Source: Acidovorax benzenivorans | GTDB lineage: Bacteria; Pseudomonadota; Gammaproteobacteria; Burkholderiales; Burkholderiaceae_C | Assembly: GCF_028680575.1 (NCBI RefSeq) | Contig: NZ_JAPCKI010000020.1 | Coordinates: 36,698 to 100,697, forward strand | Direction of reading: 5' to 3' | DNA: 64,000 bases | Part shown: in pieces, positions 50,985 through 64,000 of the stretch | How the letters are laid out: every line of letters starts with the position of its first letter | Numbering within the stretch: the first letter of the stretch is position 1 | The notes under the pieces: model-generated | Database searches by the model: none | The model's input: the letters and a program-made list of their open reading frames with translations, nothing else | What the model was told of the DNA's origin: nothing | Translations under genes and position numbers: made by a program

Positions 50985-52427
50985 TCAGCTCCCAGCCACC
51001 TTCATCCGGTTGACCAGAATCGAGCCCACCGTCTTGGCCCCGTAGTTGTAGGCATCGGCGCCCACGGCCTCGATGCCCTTGAGCATGTCTTTCAGGTTGC
51101 CCGCAATGGTGATCTCGTGCACGGGGTAAGCGATCTTGCCGTTCTCGACCCAGAAGCCGCTCGCACCACGCGAGTAGTCGCCCGTCACGTAGTTGACGCC
51201 CTGCCCCATCAGCTCGACCACAAACAGGCCCGTGCCCAGCTTTTGCAGCATGGCGTCGAGGTTGTCGCTGGCTTGCGTGAGGCGCGAGGTCATCAGCAGG
51301 TTGTGCGAGCCACCGGCATTGCCTGTGGTCTTCATGCCCAGCTTGCGGGCCGAGTAACTGGAGAGGAAGTACCCCTCCACCCGCCCGCCCTTGACCACCT
51401 TGCGCGGCGCCACGCGCACGCCTTCTTCGTCAAACGGCGAGCTGCCTTTGCCGCCCAGGATGAAGGGGTCTTCCAGGATGTCGATGTGCTTGGGGAAGAC
51501 CATCTTGCCCAACGAATCGAGCAAAAAGCTGCTCTTGCGGTACAGCGAGCCGCCGCTGATGGCCTGCACAAAACCACCCAGCAGGCCTGCGGCCAGGGTC
51601 GATTCAAACAGCACGGGGCATTGGGTGGTGGGGATCTTGCGGCTGCCCAGACGGCTTAAGGCGCGCTGTGCGGCGTAGCGGCCCACGGCCTCGGGCGAGG
51701 CCAGGTCGGCCGCGTTGCGCATGGAGCTATACCAGGCATCGCGCTGCATCTCGGCGTTCTTGCCGGGCAGCGAGGCGATGGGCGCGACCGAGAAGCTGTG
51801 GCGCGAGCTGGCATAGCCACCGCGAAAGCCCCGCGTATGGGCGCTGAAGAAATGGCTTTGCTGGGCCGACACGCCCGCGCCTTCGCTGTTGGTGATGCGG
51901 CGGTGGGTCTTGAGCGCGGCGGCCTCGCAGGCCTTGGCGATTTCAGCGGCCTCTTCGCTCGTGATGGCCCAGGGGTGGAACAGGTCCAGGTCACGGTGCG
52001 TGTCTGCAGAGGCGATATCGTCGGCGTCAGGCAGACCGGCCACGGGGTCTTCGGCCGTGAAGCGGGCGATGTCGTAGGCCGCCTGCACGGTCTGCTCGAT
52101 GGCCTTGTTGGAGAAGTCCGAGGTACTGGCATTGCCCCGGCGGTGGCCGATATAGACCGTCACGCCCAGCGACTTGTCGCGGTTGCGCTCCACGTTCTCC
52201 AGCTCGCCCTTGCGCACGCTGACCGACAGGCCACAACCCTCGGACGCCTCGGCGCCCGCATCGGTGGCACCGAGCTTTTTGGCATGGGCCAGGGCGCGGT
52301 CCACCAGGTCTTCAAAAAACGGGCGGCTGTAGCTGAAGCCGCTGTCAGGGGTGCGGGAGGTGGCAGACGCGGGCGCAGCGGCAGCCGCGCTTTGGGCGCG
52401 TGCGGCGCGGGTGGAGGGTTTATTCAT
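50985..52427 (-). CDS. pmbA: TldD/PmbA-family metalloprotease
   Basis: A 480-residue cytoplasmic protein that, with TldD, forms a zinc protease heterodimer involved in microcin maturation and CcdA turnover in E. coli. PmbA lacks the HExxxH motif that TldD supplies. Landmarks: KKLGATDAGAEASEGCGLSV near the start, GNASTSDFSNKAIEQTVQAA and MGQGVNYVTGDYSRGASGFW near the C-terminus. The N-terminal 30 residues are low complexity. Divergent from darP with 66 nt between, a neighbourhood seen in many proteobacteria. Confidence 0.95.
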   Translation of the reverse strand: MNKPSTRAARAQSAAAAAPASATSRTPDSGFSYSRPFFEDLVDRALAHAKKLGATDAGAEASEGCGLSVSVRKGELENVERNRDKSLGVTVYIGHRRGNASTSDFSNKAIEQTVQAAYDIARFTAEDPVAGLPDADDIASADTHRDLDLFHPWAITSEEAAEIAKACEAAALKTHRRITNSEGAGVSAQQSHFFSAHTRGFRGGYASSRHSFSVAPIASLPGKNAEMQRDAWYSSMRNAADLASPEAVGRYAAQRALSRLGSRKIPTTQCPVLFESTLAAGLLGGFVQAISGGSLYRKSSFLLDSLGKMVFPKHIDILEDPFILGGKGSSPFDEEGVRVAPRKVVKGGRVEGYFLSSYSARKLGMKTTGNAGGSHNLLMTSRLTQASDNLDAMLQKLGTGLFVVELMGQGVNYVTGDYSRGASGFWVENGKIAYPVHEITIAGNLKDMLKGIEAVGADAYNYGAKTVGSILVNRMKVAGS

Positions 52428-52493
52428 AGCGGCAGCTATGATACTTGCCGCTGTGGCGCGCTCTGCGCCACTTGTTTTTTGCCCCCACCACCC

Positions 52494-53165
52494 ATGTCAC
52501 GCAAACCCAAAAAAGGCTACTTTGTGCGAGGCCAGTTCGTTGCCGAAGGCAGCGAACTGGACATTCAGCTCAAGGCCGAACTCAAAGGCACGCCCGATGC
52601 CAGCCGCACCGATCTCAAACGCGAGAGCGACGAACTGCAGGACCTGGGCAAGGAGCTTTTGAATCTGCGCGCCGACCTGTTCGACGCCGTGGGCCTGCCC
52701 GACAAACTGGTGGATGCGCTGGCCGAGGCCAAACGCATCACCAACTTTGAAGGCAAGCGCCGCCAGATGCAGTACGTGGGCAAGCTCATGCGCAAGCTCG
52801 AACCCGAGCTGGTGCAGGCCGCCCGCCAGGCCCTGGAGGAGCAGCACAAGGGCTCGGCCACCGAAAAGCTGCAGCTGCACCTGGCCGAGCAATGGCGCGA
52901 CCGCCTGATTGCCGATGACGACACACTGGCCGCCTGGATGGCCGACCACCCCACCACCGACACGCAGCAGCTGCGCGCGCTGATCCGCCAGGCCCGCAAG
53001 GATGCACAGCCTGCGGGCAAGGAGGCCAATGTCCAGGTCTCGCAAGGCCTGGCGCCCCGCAAGGGCCGCGCCTACCGCGAGCTGTTCCAGTTGGTGCGCG
53101 AGCACCTGGGTGGCACCGGCACGGCAGAAGCGAGCAATGCGGACGAGGCAAACGATGATGAGTGA
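52494..53165 (+). CDS. darP: Ribosome-associated protein DarP (YjgA, DUF615)
   Basis: A 223-residue cytoplasmic factor that associates with late 50S assembly intermediates in E. coli. Start MSRKPKKGYFVRGQFVAEGS; highly charged coiled regions (KRESDELQDLGKELLNLRAD) and GKRRQMQYVGKLMRKLEPEL follow. The last 25 residues are acidic (ASNADEANDDE). It overlaps mogA by 8-11 nt, so the two are co-translated. Confidence 0.94.
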   Translation: MSRKPKKGYFVRGQFVAEGSELDIQLKAELKGTPDASRTDLKRESDELQDLGKELLNLRADLFDAVGLPDKLVDALAEAKRITNFEGKRRQMQYVGKLMRKLEPELVQAARQALEEQHKGSATEKLQLHLAEQWRDRLIADDDTLAAWMADHPTTDTQQLRALIRQARKDAQPAGKEANVQVSQGLAPRKGRAYRELFQLVREHLGGTGTAEASNADEANDDE

Positions 53166-53763
53166 AGCCCTGCACGACGCCGTCAAGATCGGCATCGTCT
53201 CCATCAGCGACCGCGCCAGCAGCGGTGTCTATGAAGACAAGGGCCTGCCCGCCCTGCAGGACTGGCTGACGCGTGCGCTGCACAACCCCATCACCTTCGA
53301 GTCGCGCCTGATCCCCGACGAGCAGGACGGCATCAGCGCCACGCTGATTGAGCTGGTCAACGCAGGCTGTTGCCTGGTGCTGACCACCGGCGGTACCGGC
53401 CCTGCCTTGCGCGACGTGACGCCCGAGGCCACGCTGGCCGTGGCGCACAAGGAGATGCCGGGCTTTGGCGAGCAGATGCGCCAGATCAGCCTGAAATTTG
53501 TGCCCACCGCCATCCTGTCGCGCCAAGTGGCCGTGGTGCGCGACCAGAGCCTGATCATCAACCTGCCCGGCCAACCCAAGGCGATTGCCGAGACGCTGGA
53601 GGGCCTGAAAGACGCCGACGGCAAGCAGATGGTGCCGGGCATCTTTGCCGCCGTGCCGTACTGCGTGGACCTGATCGGCGGGCCGTACATGGAAACACGC
53701 GACGAGGTCTGCAAGGCGTTCCGGCCCAAGAACGCGGTGCGGGCCAAGACCACGACCGTCTGA
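53155..53763 (+). CDS. mogA: Molybdopterin adenylyltransferase
   Basis: Activates molybdopterin with AMP before molybdate insertion, needed for molybdenum enzymes such as the nitrate reductase in this window. 202 residues from ATG 53155; an ATG at 53158 is equally likely and the darP stop overlaps both. Motifs KIGIVSISDRASSGVYEDKG, TTGGTGPALRDVTPEAT and LPGQPKAIAETLEGLKDADG are MogA/MoaB class. The GGTG and Asp residues of the active site are present. Confidence 0.94.
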   Translation: MMSEALHDAVKIGIVSISDRASSGVYEDKGLPALQDWLTRALHNPITFESRLIPDEQDGISATLIELVNAGCCLVLTTGGTGPALRDVTPEATLAVAHKEMPGFGEQMRQISLKFVPTAILSRQVAVVRDQSLIINLPGQPKAIAETLEGLKDADGKQMVPGIFAAVPYCVDLIGGPYMETRDEVCKAFRPKNAVRAKTTTV

Positions 53764-53836
53764 ACCTCCCGTACCGTCTGCGGGCCAGCGCTGGCCCACA
53801 GGCTGAAGCTTCCCACCATCGCCCAGTACACCGACG

Positions 53837-54892
53837 ATGAAGAACCTTGCCTTCGCCCTCCCCCATCTGCTGTTGGTCGCCCTGGCGCTGTGGATGTATG
53901 TACGCATCCGCGCCATGAAGCAGCGCCAGGATGCGCTGGTGAAAGACCTCAAGGGCCGGCACTACTGGCGCATCAACCTGGCCCGCCCTGCTTTTTTTGG
54001 CCGGTGGATACGGCTCATGGCCTTCGAAGCCAAGGGTGTGCTCATCGACGACGGAGAGGTGTTCCGCATCCGGGGGCACTGGGCCAAAACCGGTAAGGCA
54101 TTCGAGTCGGTGGTGCCCAAACAAGGGCTGAAGGTCGAGTGGCTGGGCAACCCATCCATCAGGACAGGCAACATCCACTGGGCTCGGCTGGACACGCCCA
54201 AGGGCCAGGTGCTGTTCACCGCCGATACCGGCTGGAGCGCAGGGCCATCGCGCGAGGCCCTGTGCGACATCTTCCGCTCGGCGTTCCCTGACTACCCGCT
54301 GGACGAGGAGAACACCCACGATTTCGCGCTGGAGAAGAACCCCCGCAGCCTGGGCGCGACAGCGGTGTTTCTGGGCCTGATGCTGTTTGCGCTGCTCGAC
54401 AGTTTTGTGTTCTCTAGCTACGAGCTGACGGATGCGCAGATCTTCAGCATCCTGCGCTCGCCGCTGACCTGGCTGGGAGCATCGGTGGGCCTCGCGGCTT
54501 TGGTGGCACTGTGTTACCGGTTCTTCGCCGCCGGGCGCATCCCCGCGCGGGAATCGCTGGCGCTGGCCCTGATGCTGAGTGCGATGTCGGCAGCGGCTGC
54601 CCTGCCCGTGCTCAAGCGCGTGGACCAAATGCTGGCAGGCTCGGTGTCAGAAGACCACGCGTACCGCCTGTCGGGCACCTACCGCTTTGAACCCATCGAC
54701 ACCACGCGGGGCCTGCCGCCACTGAAGTTTCCGCGCATGCAGGACTATTGGCAGCAATGGCCCGATGGCAGCGAACACCGCATTCCGTTGATGCACGGGC
54801 CGCTGGGGTTGTGGCAACTGGACCACGCAAAGTTTGACCCACCCATCGTGGCGTTCTACGAAAAGAACAGCGGCAAGCCCGGAAAGCGCTGA
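53837..54892 (+). CDS. Hypothetical membrane protein
   Basis: A 351-residue protein not recognised by family. One N-terminal helix (NLAFALPHLLLVALALWMYV) leads a cytoplasmic or periplasmic domain of about 150 residues with conserved-looking KGVLIDDGEVFRIRGHW and LFTADTGWSAGPSREALCDI, followed by three helices at about 175-195, 213-232 and 240-260, and a soluble tail with AYRLSGTYRFEPIDTTRGLP. Base use is like its neighbours, so it is ancestral here, not a recent import. Follows mogA by 73 nt. Confidence 0.7.
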   Translation: MKNLAFALPHLLLVALALWMYVRIRAMKQRQDALVKDLKGRHYWRINLARPAFFGRWIRLMAFEAKGVLIDDGEVFRIRGHWAKTGKAFESVVPKQGLKVEWLGNPSIRTGNIHWARLDTPKGQVLFTADTGWSAGPSREALCDIFRSAFPDYPLDEENTHDFALEKNPRSLGATAVFLGLMLFALLDSFVFSSYELTDAQIFSILRSPLTWLGASVGLAALVALCYRFFAAGRIPARESLALALMLSAMSAAAALPVLKRVDQMLAGSVSEDHAYRLSGTYRFEPIDTTRGLPPLKFPRMQDYWQQWPDGSEHRIPLMHGPLGLWQLDHAKFDPPIVAFYEKNSGKPGKR

Positions 54893-54938
54893 GCCCAAAC
54901 GCTGAGCCCGCAGTGCCCGGGAGCAACGGCTGGGAAGC

Positions 54939-55721
54939 CTACTTGCCCACCAGTTCGTTGAACTTGCCCGCCTCGAACTGCTCCTTGAGTGCCGCATCAC
55001 ACGGCACGCAGTCCTTGGCCTGCTGGTTGGCGGCCGAGAGCTTTTCGATCGCCTGCCACAGCAGTGCAATCTGGTGCTCTTGCGACGAGGCGTTGTCGAT
55101 CAACCCCCGCATGGCCTGGGAGAGCGGATCATCCTCCTGCGTGATGCCATAGGCCGTGAACTTGCGCGACGGCTGGGGCTCGGTCACGTCGGCGCTCTGG
55201 CCTTCTTTGGACGGGATGATGCGCGCCGGAATGCCCACGGCCGTGGCGCCAGCGGGCACGGGTTTGATGACCACCGCGTTGGAGCCAATCTTGGCACCAT
55301 CGCCCACTTCAAAACCACCCAGCACCTTGGCGCCCGCGCTCACGACCACATCTTTGCCCAGCGTGGGGTGGCGCTTGGTGCCCTTGTAGAGCGAGGTGCC
55401 GCCCAGGGTCACGCCCTGGTAGATGGTGCAGCCGTCGCCGATCTCAGCCGTCTCGCCCACCACCACGCCCATGGCATGGTCGAAGAACACGCGCTCGCCA
55501 ATCTTGGCGCCAGGGTGGATCTCGATGCCCGTGAACCAGCGCGCGAAGTGCGAGATGAAGCGCCCGAGCCACTTCAGGCCGTGGTGCCAGCACCAATGCG
55601 CGGGCCGGTGCAGCCAGATCGCGTGCAGGCCCGGATAACAGGTGATCACCTCCCACGTGCTGCGCGCGGCAGGATCGCGGTCGAGGATGCACTGGATATC
55701 GGAGCGCAGGCGGGCGAACAT
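54939..55721 (-). CDS. cysE: Serine O-acetyltransferase
   Basis: First step of cysteine synthesis, L-serine plus acetyl-CoA to O-acetylserine, 260 residues. N-terminal helical domain with [20 protein letters not shown], then left-handed beta-helix hexapeptides ([35 protein letters not shown]) with the catalytic His (HPGAK and KRHPTLG). A C-terminal tail of about 60 extra residues is longer than in E. coli; the terminal segment normally binds cysteine synthase but the terminal Ile is absent (ends FNELVGK). It follows trmJ by 35 nt on the same strand. Confidence 0.95.
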   Translation of the reverse strand: MFARLRSDIQCILDRDPAARSTWEVITCYPGLHAIWLHRPAHWCWHHGLKWLGRFISHFARWFTGIEIHPGAKIGERVFFDHAMGVVVGETAEIGDGCTIYQGVTLGGTSLYKGTKRHPTLGKDVVVSAGAKVLGGFEVGDGAKIGSNAVVIKPVPAGATAVGIPARIIPSKEGQSADVTEPQPSRKFTAYGITQEDDPLSQAMRGLIDNASSQEHQIALLWQAIEKLSAANQQAKDCVPCDAALKEQFEAGKFNELVGK

Positions 55722-55756
55722 CGTTGTTATGGTTATGTGTTTATGGGCTGCACAGT

Positions 55757-56569
55757 CTATCGTTTTGACTGGCTCGCCTCGATCATGGCTTTGGCGACAC
55801 CTCGAAGGATGTGGATTTCTTCAGGGCTGAGCTGCGCGCGGTTGAAAAGCTGGTTAAGGCGGGGCATGAGCTTTTTGGGCGCGGCGGGGTCCAGAAAGCC
55901 GATGGACGTGAGCGCCTGCTCCCAGTGGCCCAGCATGCCCGCCACCTGGGCCGCATCGGCCACCGCGCGCGCCGGGGTGGCATCCTGCACCGCAAAGCCA
56001 CCCAGCGCCATGCGCCATTCGTAGGCGACCACCTGGATGGCCGCACCCAGGTTGAGCGAGCCAAAGCCTGGATTGGTGGGAATCGACAGCGCCACGTGGC
56101 AGCGGTACACGTCCTCGTTGGTCATGCCAAACCGCTCGGAGCCGAAGAGAAAGGCCACACCGGCCTGCGGTGCTGCGCCAGGGTCTGCGAGGGGGGCTTC
56201 ACCTGGGTTTTGAGCATTTTTGGCCTCTAGCGCCAGTGAATCATGCGTGAGTAGCTCACTTTTTAATAGCGCTTCAAAGTGTGCACGCGGCGCGGCCGTG
56301 GGGGGCCCAAAGTCGCGCGGCGTCATGGCAGTGGCGCACAGGTGGCTCATGCCGTCCAGTGCTTCGTCCAGCGTGGCGACGATGCGCGCGTTGTTCAGCA
56401 CATCGAGGGCACCGCTGGAGCGCTGGATGGTTTCCTCGCGCCGCAGCACATTGGCCCAGCGCGGGGCAACCAGCACCAGGTCGTCAAACCCCATGGTTTT
56501 CATGGCGCGGGCGGCGGCGCCCACGTTACCGGCGTGGCTGGTGTTGATCAGGACAAAACGGGTCTTCAT
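55757..56569 (-). CDS. trmJ: tRNA (cytidine/uridine-2'-O-)-methyltransferase TrmJ
   Basis: SPOUT methyltransferase of 270 residues acting on position 32 of tRNAs. Start [20 protein letters not shown]; the knot has [20 protein letters not shown] and [20 protein letters not shown]. Residues about 100-118 ([19 protein letters not shown] zone) and the Pro/Ala-rich stretch after it form a loop longer than in E. coli, encoded by a repeat copy at 56217-56270. In operon with cysE downstream. Divergent from suhB. Confidence 0.93.
   Translation of the reverse strand: MKTRFVLINTSHAGNVGAAARAMKTMGFDDLVLVAPRWANVLRREETIQRSSGALDVLNNARIVATLDEALDGMSHLCATAMTPRDFGPPTAAPRAHFEALLKSELLTHDSLALEAKNAQNPGEAPLADPGAAPQAGVAFLFGSERFGMTNEDVYRCHVALSIPTNPGFGSLNLGAAIQVVAYEWRMALGGFAVQDATPARAVADAAQVAGMLGHWEQALTSIGFLDPAAPKKLMPRLNQLFNRAQLSPEEIHILRGVAKAMIEASQSKR
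56217..56270. repeat. Interspersed repeat inside trmJ
   Basis: TTTTTGGCCTCTAGCGCCAG, GTAGCTCA, then TTTTTAATAGC. It falls between two secondary-structure elements of TrmJ, in frame. Confidence 0.72.
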
Positions 56570-56746
56570 GGACGGGATGAACGGGAGGGGAAAAACGGCC
56601 GGTTAGGCGAAAAAGGGGCACTGCGGGTAAAATCCCGCCCTCTATTGTCGCCGCCCGCATCGCCGGGACGGGCCCGACCTCCTCGCTCATCCTGATACGC
56701 AGACGCCCGTGCCACCATGGCCGCGCCCTGCCAACCACCACAATTT

Positions 56747-57703
56747 ATGTCGTCCAATCTGCACCCCATGCTCAACGTGGCCATCAAGGCCGCACGCGCC
56801 GCCGGCGCCATCATCAACCGCGCGGCCCTGGACGTGGAATCGGTGCGGATCTCGCAAAAGCAGATCAACGACTTTGTGACCGAAGTGGACCACGCGTCCG
56901 AGAAGATCATCATCGAGACGCTGCTGACGGCCTACCCCGGCCACGGCATCCTGGCCGAAGAGTCGGGCAGCGAATACGGCGCCAAGGATTCGGAGTTCGT
57001 CTGGATCATTGACCCGCTGGACGGCACCACCAACTTCATCCACGGATTTCCCGTTTATTGCGTCAGCATTGCGCTGGCCGTGCGCGGCAAGGTCGAGCAG
57101 GCCGTCATCTATGACCCCTCGCGCAACGACCTGTTCACCGCCACCAAGGGCCGCGGCGCCTACCTGAACGAGCGCCGCATCCGCGTGAGCAAGCGCACCC
57201 AGCTCAAGGACTGCCTGATCTCCACGGGCTTCCCCTTCCGCCCAGGCGACAACTTCAAGAGCTACCTGAACATGATGGCCGACGTGATGCAGCGCACCGC
57301 CGGCCTGCGCCGCCCCGGCGCTGCCGCGCTGGACCTGGCCTATGTGGCTGCGGGCTTTACCGATGGTTTCTTCGAAACCGGTCTGTCGATCTGGGACGTG
57401 GCCGCTGGCTCGCTGCTGGTGACCGAGGCCGGTGGCCTGGTGGGCAACTTCACGGGCGAGGCCGACTTTCTGGAGCAGCGCGAGTGCCTTGCCGGCAGCC
57501 CCCGCATCTATGGCCAGCTGGTGCCGATCCTGAGCAAATACAGCAAGTTTGCGAGCGCTGGCGACAAGGCGGCAGTGCGCCAGGCGGCTGCGACAGACGC
57601 ACCTGCCACCGGCAGCCAGGACGACACTGACGAAGGCACGGACGCAGCGGAACCAACCAACCCGCAGGCCGACGCCGCCAAGGGCGAAGACGCGCCGTTC
57701 TAA
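56747..57703 (+). CDS. suhB: Inositol-1-monophosphatase family protein
   Basis: Mg-dependent phosphatase and, in E. coli, NusA/NusG-associated antitermination factor. 318 residues; start at 56747 ([20 protein letters not shown]), the frame extends to 56717 without support. Metal-binding motifs EESG and [19 protein letters not shown] are intact, and [24 protein letters not shown] segment is conserved. The last 50 residues are an acidic Asp/Ala/Pro-rich tail absent from E. coli. TAAAAT at 56629 upstream is a likely -10 box. Confidence 0.94.
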   Translation: MSSNLHPMLNVAIKAARAAGAIINRAALDVESVRISQKQINDFVTEVDHASEKIIIETLLTAYPGHGILAEESGSEYGAKDSEFVWIIDPLDGTTNFIHGFPVYCVSIALAVRGKVEQAVIYDPSRNDLFTATKGRGAYLNERRIRVSKRTQLKDCLISTGFPFRPGDNFKSYLNMMADVMQRTAGLRRPGAAALDLAYVAAGFTDGFFETGLSIWDVAAGSLLVTEAGGLVGNFTGEADFLEQRECLAGSPRIYGQLVPILSKYSKFASAGDKAAVRQAAATDAPATGSQDDTDEGTDAAEPTNPQADAAKGEDAPF

Positions 57704-57736
57704 TTTTCCATGACCTCGCCCCATGGGGCGAGGCAT

Positions 57737-58867
57737 TCAGGCCGGGTCGGGGTACTTCTGGGCGATGCGGCGGAAGTCTTCCGCAATGTCTACAAACGCA
57801 TCCACCATGTCGGGGTCAAAGTGCGTGCCCTTGCCCCGCACGATGGTGCTGCAGGCCTGGTCGTGCGAAAACGCGGGCTTGTACACGCGTTTGCTGATCA
57901 ATGCGTCGTACACATCGGCCACCGCCATCAGGCGCGCCGACACCGGAATGGCATCGCCCGCCAGACCCTGCGGGTAGCCCGAGCCGTCCCACTTTTCCTG
58001 GTGGCTGTAAGCGATCTCCTTGGACACGCTCAAAAACGCCACGCGCATGCCCAGCCGTCGCTCGGCCTCGTCAATGGCGTTGCGGCCCAGCGTGGTGTGG
58101 GTCTTCATGACCTCGAACTCTTCCACCGTGAGCTTGCCGGGCTTGAGCAGGATGCGGTCGGGGATGCCGATCTTGCCGATGTCGTGCAACGGGGCCGACT
58201 TGTACAGCAACTCGATCATCCGGTCATTCAGCACAGGCTCAAAACGCGGGTTGTGGCGCAGCCGCTCGGCCAGCGTCTTCACATACAGCTGGGTGCGGCG
58301 GATGTGGTTGCCGGTTTCGTTGTCGCGCGTTTCAGCCAATGAGGTCATGGCCATGATGGTCACGTCCTGGATGGCCTGCACCTCCAGCGTGCGCATGGCG
58401 ACCTCGCGCTCCAGGTAGGCGCTTTTGTCACGCAGGAAGTCGGCCGTGGCCTTGAGCGCCAGGTGCGTATTCACCCGCGCCAGCAGGATGGGCGGGCTGA
58501 TGGGCTTGGTGATGTAGTCCACGGCCCCCAGAGCCAGGCCCATGCGCTCGTCGTCGGTGTCGGAACGCGCCGTGAGAAAAATCACCGGGATGTCGCGCGT
58601 GGCCGGCACATCCTTGAGGCGGCGACAGACCTCGTAGCCATCCACCTCGGGCATCATGATGTCCAGAAGGATCAGGTCGGGCGGCGCGGCTGACTGCGCA
58701 ATCTTGAGCGCCTTCTCGCCATGGTTGGCCACCTTGACCAGGTAGTGCTCGCGCAACAGGCTACCCATGAGAGTGAGGTTCTCGGGCGTGTCGTCCACCA
58801 CGAGCACCGTGGCAATCGGCTTGTCAACCAGGGTCGCGGGGCTGGAGGCAAAAGGCGCGTTGTCCAT
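57737..58867 (-). CDS. Response regulator with HD-GYP phosphodiesterase domain
   Basis: Cytoplasmic c-di-GMP hydrolase of 376 residues (RpfG-type). Receiver domain at 17-140 with VLVVDDTPENLT and phospho-acceptor LILLDIMMPEVDG; HD-GYP at about 165-365 with HDIGKIGIP and GSGYPQG, both intact. Start at MDNAPFASSPATLVD (58867). It lies 22 nt downstream of the hybrid kinase gene, so it is very likely its phosphorelay output, converting an extracellular signal to lower c-di-GMP. Confidence 0.94.
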   Translation of the reverse strand: MDNAPFASSPATLVDKPIATVLVVDDTPENLTLMGSLLREHYLVKVANHGEKALKIAQSAAPPDLILLDIMMPEVDGYEVCRRLKDVPATRDIPVIFLTARSDTDDERMGLALGAVDYITKPISPPILLARVNTHLALKATADFLRDKSAYLEREVAMRTLEVQAIQDVTIMAMTSLAETRDNETGNHIRRTQLYVKTLAERLRHNPRFEPVLNDRMIELLYKSAPLHDIGKIGIPDRILLKPGKLTVEEFEVMKTHTTLGRNAIDEAERRLGMRVAFLSVSKEIAYSHQEKWDGSGYPQGLAGDAIPVSARLMAVADVYDALISKRVYKPAFSHDQACSTIVRGKGTHFDPDMVDAFVDIAEDFRRIAQKYPDPA

Positions 58868-58889
58868 GCAATGTCCTGGTAAGTGCCGT

Positions 58890-63758
<4,869 letters not shown>

Positions 63759-63803
63759 GCCTATGCCCTTGCCACGCAGGCCCAGGAGCCCATGAACGCA
63801 ACG

Positions 63804-64000
63804 TCAGCCTGCGGGATACAGCAATGCATCGATAGCCTCCGCCGGTCCGGGCCTTCCAAACAGATACCCCTGGAACCCCTCGCACCCATGCAGCCTCAGG
63901 AACGATAACTGCCCCGTCGTCTCCACCCCCTCCGCCACCACCTCCAGGTCCAGGCTCTTGGCCAGTGCCAGGATCGTCCGCACGATCGCCGCGTCGTTCG
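63804..64000 (-). CDS. EAL-domain protein, C-terminal 64 residues only
   Basis: Reading the minus strand from the right edge gives [20 protein letters not shown] and [20 protein letters not shown], then FQGYLFGRP near the C-terminus, followed by a stop at 63804. This is the end of an EAL c-di-GMP phosphodiesterase (conserved Asp/Glu of the VVAEGVET motif, Gln-Gly-Tyr near the end). The rest lies outside the window, and the gene is upstream of the hybrid kinase on the same strand (45 nt). Confidence 0.9.
   Translation of the reverse strand, partial: NDAAIVRTILALAKSLDLEVVAEGVETTGQLSFLRLHGCEGFQGYLFGRPGPAEAIDALLYPAG

Noticed and set aside
52420..52452. Possible eleventh copy of the interspersed repeat (CAGCTATGATA near the pmbA start)
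   Set aside because: Only a 10-bp match and no TTTTTGGC or AGCGCTT block; too weak to count.

Overview
The window looks like chromosome from a high-GC betaproteobacterium of the family Comamonadaceae; Acidovorax or a close relative is my best guess. The reasons are gene content (a Liv-type ABC cassette, DctP-type TRAP genes, DUF4124 and DUF4148-like small proteins, stand-alone rpsU followed by a GatB/YqeY protein) and a short interspersed repeat (TTTTTGGCMTC, AGCGC, AGCTAT, GATAGC blocks) of the kind I associate with that group. I saw no tRNA, rRNA, CRISPR array, prophage or insertion sequence.

Layout. 1-5.5 kb: a branched-chain-type ABC importer (livKHMGF, livK cut by the window edge) ending in an aldehyde dehydrogenase. 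5.5-7.9 kb: tsaD and a lipoprotein binding protein on the minus strand. 8.1-12.4 kb: the ANTAR antiterminator nasT, then the nitrate ABC importer nrtABC. 12.6-14.3 kb: a CBS-domain protein and two tandem small secreted proteins. 14.4-19 kb: a probable gluconate TRAP importer, gluconokinase and a divergent LacI-type regulator with two matching operators. 19.2-20.9 kb: an Aer-type chemoreceptor. 21.4-34.4 kb: the nitrate assimilation core: an MFS nitrate/nitrite carrier, a PP2C/Ser-Thr kinase fusion on the opposite strand, nirB, a periplasmic tandem P-box protein, nirD, the assimilatory nitrate reductase, a YbiB/TrpD2 protein, a siroheme methyltransferase and a cytoplasmic P-box/MCP-like protein. 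34.4-64 kb: mostly housekeeping and regulation (sterol desaturase, HI0933-family flavoprotein, c-di-GMP proteins, rpsU, tartrate/D-malate dehydrogenase with its LysR regulator, TetR/saccharopine-dehydrogenase-like pair, pmbA, darP, mogA, cysE, trmJ, suhB), ending in a large hybrid histidine kinase, an HD-GYP response regulator and the C-terminus of an EAL protein.

Main result. The three nitrogen operons (nrtABC, the MFS carrier, nirB onward) each carry the same promoter-leader module: a consensus sigma-54 promoter, then 49-51 nt later a hairpin with the identical hexaloop AACGGC, then a second hairpin GGAC-[A/G]AAGGC-GTCC whose 3' arm is also the 5' arm of an intrinsic terminator. This is the architecture expected for an ANTAR protein, and nasT sits beside the first leader. 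The module predicts dual control by nitrogen limitation (NtrC/sigma-54) and by nitrate/nitrite (NasT antitermination). The cytoplasmic P-box/MCP-like gene has its own sigma-54-like promoter, and a second P-box protein sits inside the nir operon, so the cluster may include a nitrate-sensing branch separate from reduction. Siroheme (cobA) and molybdenum cofactor (mogA, about 20 kb away) genes would serve NirB and the nitrate reductase.

A second theme is repeats. About ten copies of the AT-containing repeat are scattered through the window, and four of them lie in frame inside coding genes (nrtB, ybiB, the HI0933-family gene, trmJ). A 270-bp palindromic element forms the end of an AraC-type gene.
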